From the NCBI RefSeq assembly GCF_002072215.1, contig NZ_JXMW01000010.1:1-64000 (forward strand): a stretch of DNA of 64,000 nucleotides, read 5' to 3'. The position numbers were made by a program, and so were the translations under genes. The notes below the pieces were generated by a model. The model was not told where the DNA came from, searched no databases, and saw only the letters and a program-made list of their open reading frames with translations. Shown here one piece after another: positions 37,281-45,629 of the stretch. The stretch comes from Methanobrevibacter arboriphilus JCM 13429 = DSM 1125 (lineage in GTDB: Archaea; Methanobacteriota; Methanobacteria; Methanobacteriales; Methanobacteriaceae). Numbering within the stretch: the first letter of the stretch is position 1; every line of letters starts with the position of its first letter.

Positions 37281-38448
37281 ACGCATACCACCTAACGCCA
37301 GATGTACCAGCAGTTGTTCTCTGAAGAGTCACATCAACTGATGAAGTAGTAAGACCACCATTACTAGAGTTCTGCAGTAATGGAGAACCTCCTATTACAT
37401 TTGTTAATACCCCTCCAATATTGTGAAATGTGAATGGAAAATTTACAGTTGTGGTTGTAAGTCCATTCGAGCCTGTAGTTGTAATATTTACACTACCCCA
37501 ACAAGCACTAAATACATAATCCTCATTTTTTTTAATTCGAAACCCATTGTTGTAAGTTTCTATTTTTATTTTATCAATATTATCAAAAATTTCTTTTTTA
37601 ACATCAATCAAATCTTGAGGAGTTTGTCTTTGGACTTCAAAAGTGAAAAATTGCTCAAGCATAACTGCGTCACTATAATCAAAATTTTGACTAATCCATG
37701 TTACAAGATTATCATCACTTCTCTTTTTTACAGATACATTTCCAGCAGTTACATTAATATAAATATCTTCAAAAAATATTCTACCATTTATCATAGCACC
37801 AGGATTATTAATAACTGAATAACTTAGTACTAAATCACCATTTTGTAATTCAGATAATTTTTTAGTAACTGTCTGCACTTTAGATGCATATTTAAACATA
37901 TTCGCATCAACAGGTTTTAAATCATACTCAAAAAAGATGTTAGAAATGGCCATATTATTAGTATTTGAAATTAATTTGAAAATTAACTCTTCAAGACCTA
38001 GTTCTAAACTATTTAAATCCCACTCAATAAACCATCCATCTGTACTGTTTCCTGAACTAGCTTTAGTACTTTCAAATAATTTTTCATTATTTTTATTAAA
38101 TATTTGTAAAGTTACAGAATTACTACCTCCCCATGTTTCGATTACAAGATTACTAAATCTATCAAATGGCTCTACGTTAGGATAAATATTAAAAATTGCA
38201 TATTGCCCGCTATAAAAATGTAAATGATCCTCATTATTTGTAGAATTTGTTGAAAAGCTTATTATTGATCCTTTAACTTCCTCTTCTCTCGAATGATTAG
38301 GGAAACCCTCCTCTTCATAATCTACAGGCAAATTAATTTTTTTAATAGTTGATCCATTTTCCATTAATGAGGACAAACCATTTATAAAACTAACAGGCAA
38401 ATTCCCATTTTTCATATATAATTTTTTAGAATCCTTTGTTATTGGCAT
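37270..38448 (-). CDS. Putative tail fibre / receptor-binding protein
   Basis: 392 residues, beta-rich, many Asn/Ser/Thr, no signal peptide. The last residues (TTAGTSGVRWYAYGS) resemble the ends of phage fibre tips. The N-terminal TKDSKKLYMKNGNLPVSFIN and the middle FSNLVIETWGGSNSVTLQIF could be base-attachment and carbohydrate-binding parts. It lies after the gpI-like gene, the usual place for receptor-binding proteins of Mu- and P2-like phages. Function is assigned by position and composition rather than a recognised domain. Confidence 0.6.
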   Translation of the reverse strand: MPITKDSKKLYMKNGNLPVSFINGLSSLMENGSTIKKINLPVDYEEEGFPNHSREEEVKGSIISFSTNSTNNEDHLHFYSGQYAIFNIYPNVEPFDRFSNLVIETWGGSNSVTLQIFNKNNEKLFESTKASSGNSTDGWFIEWDLNSLELGLEELIFKLISNTNNMAISNIFFEYDLKPVDANMFKYASKVQTVTKKLSELQNGDLVLSYSVINNPGAMINGRIFFEDIYINVTAGNVSVKKRSDDNLVTWISQNFDYSDAVMLEQFFTFEVQRQTPQDLIDVKKEIFDNIDKIKIETYNNGFRIKKNEDYVFSACWGSVNITTTGSNGLTTTTVNFPFTFHNIGGVLTNVIGGSPLLQNSSNGGLTTSSVDVTLQRTTAGTSGVRWYAYGS

Positions 38449-38652
38449 TTATATTCCTCCTCCAGCTCCCCCTAATTGTTCATAAGTTATACTATCAAAA
38501 CGAAGTCTAAAATTAGTACCTACTTTAACTATGATTTCTCCTTTGTCATTAATGTAAGCATTATTAACTATTTGATCAAAATCATACATAGGATGTAGGC
38601 TTTCGTCAACATAACTCATTACATTTTCTTTTAATCTTTCTTTATCAATCAT
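38449..38652 (-). CDS. Small protein between gpI-like and fibre genes
   Basis: 67 residues, soluble (MIDKERLKENVMSYVDESLH ... YEQLGGAGGGI). It overlaps the end of the gpI-like gene by 8 bases and abuts the fibre gene, so it belongs to the late operon. The glycine-rich end overlaps the ribosome binding site of the fibre gene. No family recognised; a small connector or fibre accessory is possible. Confidence 0.6.
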   Translation of the reverse strand: MIDKERLKENVMSYVDESLHPMYDFDQIVNNAYINDKGEIIVKVGTNFRLRFDSITYEQLGGAGGGI

Positions 38653-40159
38653 AATTTACCTCGATTAATTCATCCATTAATATTAATTTATTGTTTAATA
38701 TTTCAGTTTCAGTTAAAGCTCTATTATGTATTATTATTGATTTACATTTATTCTTCCAATGATTATTTACACTATTCCCACTTCTACCCACCATAATATC
38801 ATAAGTGCTAGATAATGTAAAGCTACTAACTGTTTTACTCCCAATTAAAGTTCCATTTATATATATCTTTAGCATACTTCCATCATATGTAACTGCAAAA
38901 TGTGTAAAATCCATAGGAATGATATCTTGAGACAATATAATTCGATTATCGGCTGAAGAACTCCAAATACCACTTAAAAATTCTCCTGAATGGTCAAATT
39001 GGAAAAAGCATAACCCCGGGTTTGGCTGAGAATGGTCTCCTATAAAACCCCTATTTTCTATTGTAGCAGTTCTATCAATAGTATCAAGTACTACTTCAAT
39101 AGTAAATCCATTTTGGAGTACATTATGTTTTAATCCAGTGTTAATATAATTATTAGTTCCATTGAAAGATAATTCTCCATTATTTAATTGTGATGAATTG
39201 AAATTATTTAATGTTCCATTTGTAGTTCCAACGAGATTTTGAAAAGTGTTATTTGTGAAATTTATAATTGATTCAGCACAATTGTAATATAATATTGCAC
39301 TATCTAAAACTAATTCCATCATAGGATCAGATGTTGTGAATGTTTTAGTATTTTCAGCAATTCCATTACCCTTAGCTACAATTTTCACAATATAAGTTGT
39401 TGAAGCAGATAAATCAGTTAAATTATAACTAGTATTTGTAGTATTAACTATTAATAAATCATTTAAATACACATCATAGCTTGTAACATTAGTAGAACTA
39501 AACGTAACTACAGCACTATCAGAAGTGATGTTAGTAACACTAATCACAGGAGTTGATGGGGGAGGAGTTTGACTAGGGTTAATTAATATTTTAACATCAG
39601 CAAAAACACAATTCTTTAAAGAACTCTCTAAAATACTAGTATCATAACCTTCAGGAATATTAACAACTAATTGTTGTTCAACATTAGTAATTCTAGAAAT
39701 TAAAGGTTTAGAATTAACAGATTCAATTCGTGAATCTAAAAGATCTCCAACTGTAAAATAGCTCATTTCATTTTCAATAACTTCCACTAAATTTTTATCA
39801 ATTCTTAAAATTTTACTAATAATATTTTTTAGACTACTTATGCCCCCGTCATTATCAATTATACTTAATATTCTAGCTCTAAAATCATTATTACTTTCAT
39901 TAGGATATCTCACGATTTTATAACATTCTCCTATCAGATTTAACATGTGAAAACCAAGAATATAATCTTCTTCAGTTTCATCTTCATCAGAATAATTGGT
40001 TCGAAGATCTTTCTTTTCTTCATGTTTAAATAATATATCTTCTAAGTAGTCATCATATTCTCCCATTGCATCTAATAATTGATGCATAGTATTTTCTGGA
40101 TTATGAATTGGGCTTTGGCTTGGAAATTTTGCTATTCTGCGTTGACCATATTCGCTCAT
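38645..40159 (-). CDS. Tail protein I-like, fused to fibronectin III and LamG-like domains
   Basis: 504 residues. Residues 1-200 resemble Mu gp48 / P2 gpI baseplate proteins (HQLLDAMGEYDDYLEDILF, YPNESNNDFRARILSIID). A fibronectin type III domain spans about 205-275 (TPVISVTNITSDSAVVTFSS ... LSASTTYIVKIVAK). The C-terminal ~210 residues form a concanavalin/laminin-G-like lectin domain (GELSFNGTNNYINTG, FAVTYDGSMLKIYINGTLIG, DIMVGRSG). Baseplate attachment at one end and a sugar-binding lectin at the other suggest that this protein contacts the host surface. Same operon as the gpJ-like gene, 15 bases downstream. Confidence 0.75.
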   Translation of the reverse strand: MSEYGQRRIAKFPSQSPIHNPENTMHQLLDAMGEYDDYLEDILFKHEEKKDLRTNYSDEDETEEDYILGFHMLNLIGECYKIVRYPNESNNDFRARILSIIDNDGGISSLKNIISKILRIDKNLVEVIENEMSYFTVGDLLDSRIESVNSKPLISRITNVEQQLVVNIPEGYDTSILESSLKNCVFADVKILINPSQTPPPSTPVISVTNITSDSAVVTFSSTNVTSYDVYLNDLLIVNTTNTSYNLTDLSASTTYIVKIVAKGNGIAENTKTFTTSDPMMELVLDSAILYYNCAESIINFTNNTFQNLVGTTNGTLNNFNSSQLNNGELSFNGTNNYINTGLKHNVLQNGFTIEVVLDTIDRTATIENRGFIGDHSQPNPGLCFFQFDHSGEFLSGIWSSSADNRIILSQDIIPMDFTHFAVTYDGSMLKIYINGTLIGSKTVSSFTLSSTYDIMVGRSGNSVNNHWKNKCKSIIIHNRALTETEILNNKLILMDELIEVNYD

Positions 40160-40173
40160 AAATAAACAAACCT

Positions 40174-41334
40174 TTAATTTCTTTCTATGACTTCTAAATT
40201 TCCTAAAACAATTACTTCATCAGCAGATACACTAACGTCTTCAGCAGGTAAATTTAGATCGTAATTTATAATTCCATCAACATTACTTATAAGTGAATAG
40301 AGCTGAACACGTAATAACTCTTCTTCAATATATTTTCCTTTTAGTTTAACTCCTTTGCTTGTTGTTCCCCCATAAACATGAGCAATTATATCATTTTTAA
40401 CATTATTAATAACACTAGTAGGGTCAAAATTAGAATCAATATCTAAAACACAAGAAATATTTACAGTTATTGTTTCAGCTTTTTTAACAAATGGATTAAG
40501 TCTTACTTTCTTCATACTGTCTTGATAGAAGAAATTCATTAGATCATCGATTAAACTGTCTGGTGTTGGTTTTTCAAGACTATTGATAATAATTTCAATA
40601 TTATAATGGCCTTCCTCTTTAACAAAAATAGCTGCATCATGGACTCTTGGATAACTTTCAGCCATGGCCCTAAACCAAGGTTCACTGCCTTCAAGTAAAC
40701 CTTCGCCTGAATTTAATATTCTTTCACGATAAGGTTCATCGTCTTCAGCATCTTCACCACCAGTAAAAGCTTCAGGGTTAATAACTTCTAAATCATCTAT
40801 CTCAGTATTTAGTATTGTTAATTTCCCAGCAGATATATTATATTCGCTTCCATCTTCAATACTTTCTGCAAGAACTAATATTTCAGATTGTCCTGCTGGT
40901 AGTATAACATCTATTATAGTTTCTACTTCAAAACCTTCATCATCATCAGTACTAATCATAGTAGCCATTGGAATAAGAATATCATAATTTTTACTTTCAC
41001 CATCTCGAAAAAAGAATTTTAACTGACCTTTACTATTCATAGGTGGTTTACGAGGACATTTTACTCTTTCACCACATTTATCGAGAAATCCGCCTTCAGC
41101 AAATTGTGGAAAATCCATTCTTGCAAAATGATCTATAAGATATCTAATTTCAAAACTATCATCAGTATCACTATCAACTATTGTTCTTGCAACCCGGCCC
41201 TCTTCAAAGTCATTTATAGGGCATTTACCTTCCTCATACCTATCTTTAAAAGCATTTATTTTTGTATCTCTGATATCTTCTTTACTAATCACTTGATTTG
41301 TAATTGTTTCAAATTCATCAGCCATTAAAATCAT
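40174..41334 (-). CDS. Baseplate J-like protein (Mu gp47 / P2 gpJ family)
   Basis: 386 residues. YLIDHFARMDFPQFAEGGFLDKCGERV and FTGGEDAEDDEPYRERILNS match the conserved core of baseplate J proteins (shorter pieces: GGFLDKCGERV, GGEDAEDDEPYRERIL), which form the wedge of contractile tails. The longest frame overlaps the preceding stop by one base, and GAGGAG lies before both candidate starts (codons 1 and 4). The second (MADEFETI) has more natural spacing. Intact, of usual length. Confidence 0.8.
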   Translation of the reverse strand: MILMADEFETITNQVISKEDIRDTKINAFKDRYEEGKCPINDFEEGRVARTIVDSDTDDSFEIRYLIDHFARMDFPQFAEGGFLDKCGERVKCPRKPPMNSKGQLKFFFRDGESKNYDILIPMATMISTDDDEGFEVETIIDVILPAGQSEILVLAESIEDGSEYNISAGKLTILNTEIDDLEVINPEAFTGGEDAEDDEPYRERILNSGEGLLEGSEPWFRAMAESYPRVHDAAIFVKEEGHYNIEIIINSLEKPTPDSLIDDLMNFFYQDSMKKVRLNPFVKKAETITVNISCVLDIDSNFDPTSVINNVKNDIIAHVYGGTTSKGVKLKGKYIEEELLRVQLYSLISNVDGIINYDLNLPAEDVSVSADEVIVLGNLEVIERN

Positions 41335-41720
41335 TACTCCTCTTCATTAATATCAAAACTAGTAGGAATTATCTCTCCATTGGTAAGTTTTATAAGAAGT
41401 TCTCCATGAATTGAATTATTTTCAAAAGATATATTAATATTAATCAAATCTTTAACCAATGGTTCTTCTAATGAAGCATCTCTAGTGTATATTTCAATAT
41501 GGCCAATTGCTGTGTCAATATCAGTATTTCCCTGCTCTTCAAAGCTTTGATTACCATAATTTTCATATCCTAAAATTAGTAATTCATCTAATTTTGTTTC
41601 AAGCCGATTTTTAACGGCTTGTGCTGCATTATCAAGACCTTCAACAATTTTAAAATCACCAGTTAATGGATCTACTTCTAACGAAGAATCAATATCACAA
41701 CCGTAATCAACATCAACCAT
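41334..41720 (-). CDS. Baseplate wedge protein (gpW/gp25-like, Mu gp46-like)
   Basis: 128 residues. VDPLTGDFKIVEGLDNAAQAVKNRLET (D..GD....G..n..Q.v.nrL.T) and LGYENYGNQSFEEQGNTD are typical of the gp25/gpW-type wedge proteins, which are small and acidic and lie just before baseplate J. Start and stop overlap the neighbours by one base on each side. Part of the baseplate assembly and cytoplasmic until assembly. Confidence 0.75.
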   Translation of the reverse strand: MVDVDYGCDIDSSLEVDPLTGDFKIVEGLDNAAQAVKNRLETKLDELLILGYENYGNQSFEEQGNTDIDTAIGHIEIYTRDASLEEPLVKDLININISFENNSIHGELLIKLTNGEIIPTSFDINEEE

Positions 41721-42049
41721 TATAAAACCCCTATTATAATTGGATTATCAATATTACCATCAACAAAAGCCAATAATACCCTACATCCTTTAGTTAAATC
41801 ATTTTTGGTGTGTTTTAATACTAATACATCTTCCCAATAGTCATGATTTCCTTCTTCATCTTTCCAACCATCAGGAAAAACTTTAGCCTCTCTATTATTA
41901 ATCATTTTATCGAAAGTAGCAAAGATTGGAGGCTCGGTGTAATTAAACATACCATTTACACTAGTTCTGATACCATCAAGTAGTGTTTTAGTTCCGTTAT
42001 CACCCTCTGCTTCTTCATTAAAATCATCGTTGAAGTCTCCATCAATCAT
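41720..42049 (-). CDS. Baseplate assembly protein V-like (tail spike OB-fold)
   Basis: 109 residues. The C-terminus CRVLLAFVDGNIDNPIIIGV matches the G-x-x-V-x-V-x-F-x-x-G-D-x-x-x-P-V-I-x-G signature of gpV / VgrG-like OB-fold proteins that form the puncturing tip of contractile tails. It is shorter than usual and seems to lack the C-terminal beta-helix needle. It sits between the hub and the wedge gene as expected. Confidence 0.7.
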   Translation of the reverse strand: MIDGDFNDDFNEEAEGDNGTKTLLDGIRTSVNGMFNYTEPPIFATFDKMINNREAKVFPDGWKDEEGNHDYWEDVLVLKHTKNDLTKGCRVLLAFVDGNIDNPIIIGVL

Positions 42050-42055
42050 ATATTA

Positions 42056-43660
42056 TCACAACCTGTTCAATTTACTACAAGCAGTATCAACTACAATAGT
42101 ACGGCCATTCATTTTTAACTCAGCATTACAATGTTTTATTCCATTACAATATTTCCCACAGACAACTTTACAAGTATAACCTTGAACTTTCACCATATGA
42201 CAGAATAACCTTGCTTGATCCATACAATTACCTAATTTACGCTTCATAACCTGTTCAGGAGTATATTTATAATTATAATAAAGTTCATAGTCAATATTAG
42301 CATCTATCCACTTACGACAAGCTTTAGGAGTTTTTAATTCTTTAGCTTTAGCAGAAACTACTTTAGAAACACCTTTTGTAGAAGTAGAACTAGAATTACT
42401 AGTAGGCTTAGAATAAGTCCACTCACTAGGTTTTGCAGGCTTACCGTCCAATAATTGAATTTTCATCTCAGCAGTATCACTATCAACAGTAGTAGTAACT
42501 TCTTGAGAATAATAAGTATCGGCACCACCATAAGGACTTTTAAAAGCTACTTTCATTCCTGCTTTCATCTTAGGAAGAATAGCTGTTTTAATAGTTCCTG
42601 CAAATTCTACTTTCCCCTTTTCTTTAAACAATTTTTTAGCTTTAGCTTTAGCCCTTGCTTTTGTCTTAATAGTACTATCAAATAATAATTCACTAATATA
42701 TCCATATTTAGCTATCATTTTCTTATTATGATAAGAATAAAGACCTTTATCATTTTCACCATAGACTTTTACAATAGTAACAATGTCAGTTGCATCGTAA
42801 GTAAGATCATAATCACTATAAGATCCTGGATAGAAAACATAACCTTTAGATTCTTTAGGTACTTTTTTTAATCTTCCAATGCCATCAGGACTGACACTAA
42901 ATTCCATCCGGGTTTTACTAGTGCTTTTCTTTTTAGAACTAGTAGAACTAGTTTGATTATCTGCTTTGGTTAAATAGACTTTAGAACCATTTATTTTTTC
43001 TTTGCCACATTTAGCACAAAAGTCAGCACTACATTTTTTACAAGTCCATTCTTGTTTATTAGCTCCTTTAGGCGACCACTTTAACCTACCGAGCTCCCCT
43101 TTTTTAGCACAAAAAGGGCATTTATTAACAAATGAAACTTTCTTTTTAGGAGTCCAACCACATTTATTACAGGTACCATTGACAGCTTGAGGAGGAGTTA
43201 CAATATCATTACTGTTAGATGAGGTTGTACCATAATCGCTTGTATCATTATATTGTAAATTAACAATTTGTTGTATGGCGTCAATAGCTTTAACATCTTT
43301 AAAAACAATCTTACCGTGCTTTTTTTTAGTTTTAATAATATTTCCCGTTCTCATTTTACGGGCTTTTAAAATAGTTTTAATTATATAGTCACCAGTTTTT
43401 TTATTATAGGTTTTCTTAATTTTTCCATGTAATAAGCGAGTATAATCCATTGATTCATAATTGTAAGCTTCAACTGTTTCTTTTCTTTTTGTTAATTCCC
43501 CTCCAAATTCTGGAACATCGCCAACGAGCCTAACATCGTGCATTAATCCCATTCTTTTCATGGTTTTGAATTCAAGAGTGTTTGCAGAATAAATCCTATC
43601 ATGATGAACTAGACTATTAAATGGGATTGAAGTGCCATTAATATAAAGTTTAATATTCAT
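42056..43660 (-). CDS. Tail hub protein (gpD-like) with zinc-ribbon insertion and C-terminal Pei-like peptidase
   Basis: 534 residues. The N-terminal part (INGTSIPFNSLVHHDRIYSANTLEF) fits the late control protein D / gp27-like hub. A cysteine-rich insertion at about 160-220 contains five CxxC pairs (CNKCGW, CPFC, CKKC, CAKC), a likely double zinc ribbon. The hub fold resumes (YVFYPGSYSDYDLTYDATD, WTYSKPTS). After a Ser/Thr linker the last ~100 residues form a transglutaminase-like domain with C479 (LGNCMDQARLF), H510 (IKHCNAEL) and D525 (IVVDTACS), as in pseudomurein endoisopeptidases. It is thus likely to be both the structural hub and the wall-penetrating enzyme at entry. Confidence 0.75.
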   Translation of the reverse strand: MNIKLYINGTSIPFNSLVHHDRIYSANTLEFKTMKRMGLMHDVRLVGDVPEFGGELTKRKETVEAYNYESMDYTRLLHGKIKKTYNKKTGDYIIKTILKARKMRTGNIIKTKKKHGKIVFKDVKAIDAIQQIVNLQYNDTSDYGTTSSNSNDIVTPPQAVNGTCNKCGWTPKKKVSFVNKCPFCAKKGELGRLKWSPKGANKQEWTCKKCSADFCAKCGKEKINGSKVYLTKADNQTSSTSSKKKSTSKTRMEFSVSPDGIGRLKKVPKESKGYVFYPGSYSDYDLTYDATDIVTIVKVYGENDKGLYSYHNKKMIAKYGYISELLFDSTIKTKARAKAKAKKLFKEKGKVEFAGTIKTAILPKMKAGMKVAFKSPYGGADTYYSQEVTTTVDSDTAEMKIQLLDGKPAKPSEWTYSKPTSNSSSTSTKGVSKVVSAKAKELKTPKACRKWIDANIDYELYYNYKYTPEQVMKRKLGNCMDQARLFCHMVKVQGYTCKVVCGKYCNGIKHCNAELKMNGRTIVVDTACSKLNRL

Positions 43661-44400
43661 AAAATAATCACCTTGTTTGGATCTTGATAATTATTATAAA
43701 GGATTTCAAGATTTTTAGAAGTAGTAGCTCCTGCCTTGCTTTTGAATTTAGCCTTAGTTTTCGGCCCTACTATACCATCTTGTTTAAGTTTATGTTTCTT
43801 TTGAAACAATTTAACTGCCCAACGAGTATATTTTTTGAAGTCACCATCTACTTTAAGTTTAGCTCCTTTATAAGTAATATAATAACCATTTAAACGCAAT
43901 AACTTCTGTAAAACTTTAACACATTTAGTATTAGAACTTCCATATTTTAGGGTAGGGCATTTTAACAATGCTTTGTATAATCCAGTTGTTGTAGAAGCTT
44001 TAGACTTTTTAGTTGATTTTTTAGTTACTTTCCAATTAGTGAAAGTTTTAGTAGTTTTATTAAAAGCAGTATGTTCTTGTAATTGGATAGTGAAAATAAA
44101 GTGTTTTAACTTTTCTTTACTTGTGAACTTTTTAATCCGATATTTACCATTATAAGCTGCTTTAGATTTACTAACAACCTTAACAACTTTATTATTGTCT
44201 TTAAGTTTAATAATAGTTTGAACATCCTTTGGTCGGACATGCACATCAAAATCAAGTAAACGTCCTTTATTACCCAATCCTACCGTATATGAACCATTTT
44301 GCCCAATGTAATCAAGTTCTGCCATTCTCATTTGATAATCAGTATCAATATCTGGGATAACTTTTAGATTAATTCCATTGATTGTAAGATAAGTAGCCAA
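43657..44400 (-). CDS. Tail protein with C-terminal peptidoglycan-binding-like domain
   Basis: 247 residues. The first ~120 residues resemble small baseplate or tail-attachment proteins that clamp tube to hub (GSYTVGLGNKGRLLDFDVHV, FIFTIQLQEHTAF). The C-terminal part has the PG_binding_1 pattern: LKYGSSNTKCVKVLQKLLRL, GYYI, LKVDGDFKKYTRWAVKLFQK and KQDGIVGPKTKAKF. In a pseudomurein host the target would be the pseudomurein glycan rather than murein. The stop overlaps the start of the hub gene, and the two are likely co-translated. GGAGGTTTATTTTTT precedes the ATG. Confidence 0.7.
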   Translation of the reverse strand: MATYLTINGINLKVIPDIDTDYQMRMAELDYIGQNGSYTVGLGNKGRLLDFDVHVRPKDVQTIIKLKDNNKVVKVVSKSKAAYNGKYRIKKFTSKEKLKHFIFTIQLQEHTAFNKTTKTFTNWKVTKKSTKKSKASTTTGLYKALLKCPTLKYGSSNTKCVKVLQKLLRLNGYYITYKGAKLKVDGDFKKYTRWAVKLFQKKHKLKQDGIVGPKTKAKFKSKAGATTSKNLEILYNNYQDPNKVIIL

Positions 44401-44493
44401 AAAATAAACCTCCTTTGAGATTAAATAGAAAATAATAAATAAAAAACAAATAATAATAAATAATAGTTAAAAAAATGTATGGTGAAATATATT

Positions 44494-44925
44494 ATGAAAA
44501 TAAAAAAAATAATAATATTAATGGTACTATTTATAGCAATAGCAGGATTTACCATGAGTTCTGCAACAGCATTCAAATTAGACAAATTAGACAAAAACAC
44601 AGTGGCCGAATACAATGGTAAATCTTTAATTACAATAGGTTTTTATGGTCAGGGAAGTTCTGATAAAAAAAGGGCTGCTGATGTTAATAAAGTAAAAAAA
44701 CTAAGTGTTAAAATCCAAGGAAAGAAAAACATTATAATTAAAAGGCCTGGAAAAACATGGAGTAAATATGGATACTACCCGCAATATCCTGCTAAACAAC
44801 TAACCCTTAAAGGTAGTATTAAAGGTAAAAAATATACTGTAACTGCTTATGGAAATAATGGTAAAAAAATTAAAAAGTTAAGTGGGAAAATCAAAAGTGT
44901 ATACAAAGGAAATCCATATTATTAA
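44494..44925 (+). CDS. Secreted protein encoded by the prophage on the opposite strand
   Basis: 143 residues from the ATG preceded by GGTGA. The first ~24 residues are a signal peptide (MKIKKIIILMVLFIAIAGFT, then SSATA). The mature part is small, basic and beta-rich (VKIQGKKNIIIKRPGKTW, GKKYTVTAYGNNGKKIKKLS). It and the next gene run against the late operon, between tape measure and hub genes, which is typical of a moron expressed in the lysogen. Similar basic secreted proteins are common in methanogens. A role in surface modification or exclusion of other phages is only a hypothesis. Confidence 0.7.
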   Translation: MKIKKIIILMVLFIAIAGFTMSSATAFKLDKLDKNTVAEYNGKSLITIGFYGQGSSDKKRAADVNKVKKLSVKIQGKKNIIIKRPGKTWSKYGYYPQYPAKQLTLKGSIKGKKYTVTAYGNNGKKIKKLSGKIKSVYKGNPYY

Positions 44926-44934
44926 GGTGAAAGC

Positions 44935-45594
44935 ATGGGACTGAAAAACAATAAAACAGCAATTATAGGAATATCCATAATATTATTAATTATAATCATA
45001 ACTAGTGCACTTGTAATTATAAATAACATGGATTATACTCCCTCTGTTAGTTTTGATGAATCAAGAATTGGAATTGGAAATAATTCTTCCGTAGTAATTG
45101 CTGGAGATGCAATTGGGTTAAACGAAATTATTCTTTATTCTAGTGATTTAAAATTGAATAAAACTGTAAAAGTAGAAAATAATCGATTTAGTGAAAGAAT
45201 AAATATCCCTGAAAATGTTAGTGCAAGTAGTATATATATTAAATATCTAAACAATGATATTGAAATAGACAACCATATCTATGTCCTCATATCAAGACTT
45301 ACTGAAGATGAATTAAATGACCTATACGATGAAAACACTACCCAATCATCTTCTTCTGGGGAAGAAATAACCATTAATCCTGTCGATGTTCATACATTAA
45401 CCTCTGGAGAACCTGCTTATGAAGAAGGATATTTTGCAGCCATACAATCAGATGATGGAAAAGTATATTATATCTATCAATCAGATGCTATGAAACTAGG
45501 GGGAAATTTTAATAGTCCCTTTAAAGCAAAAGTTTCAACTGGAAGTGTTGGAGCCAATCCTAATGCTAATATCATTGAGGAAGTAATGATATAA
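44935..45594 (+). CDS. Membrane-anchored extracellular protein encoded by the prophage on the opposite strand
   Basis: 219 residues. An N-terminal membrane segment (about 9-31, AIIGISIILLIIIITSALVI) is followed by an extracellular domain, a Ser/Glu-rich linker (TTQSSSSGEEI) and a small beta domain (GYFAAIQSDDGKVYYIYQSD). It begins 9 bases after the secreted-protein gene with GGTGA before the ATG, so the two form a bicistronic unit. Function is unknown. Location outside the cell and on the prophage suggest a lysogenic-conversion trait. Confidence 0.7.
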   Translation: MGLKNNKTAIIGISIILLIIIITSALVIINNMDYTPSVSFDESRIGIGNNSSVVIAGDAIGLNEIILYSSDLKLNKTVKVENNRFSERINIPENVSASSIYIKYLNNDIEIDNHIYVLISRLTEDELNDLYDENTTQSSSSGEEITINPVDVHTLTSGEPAYEEGYFAAIQSDDGKVYYIYQSDAMKLGGNFNSPFKAKVSTGSVGANPNANIIEEVMI

Positions 45595-45629
45595 AATAAA
45601 AGAATTAATTATAGATTTTTTTATTTTTA

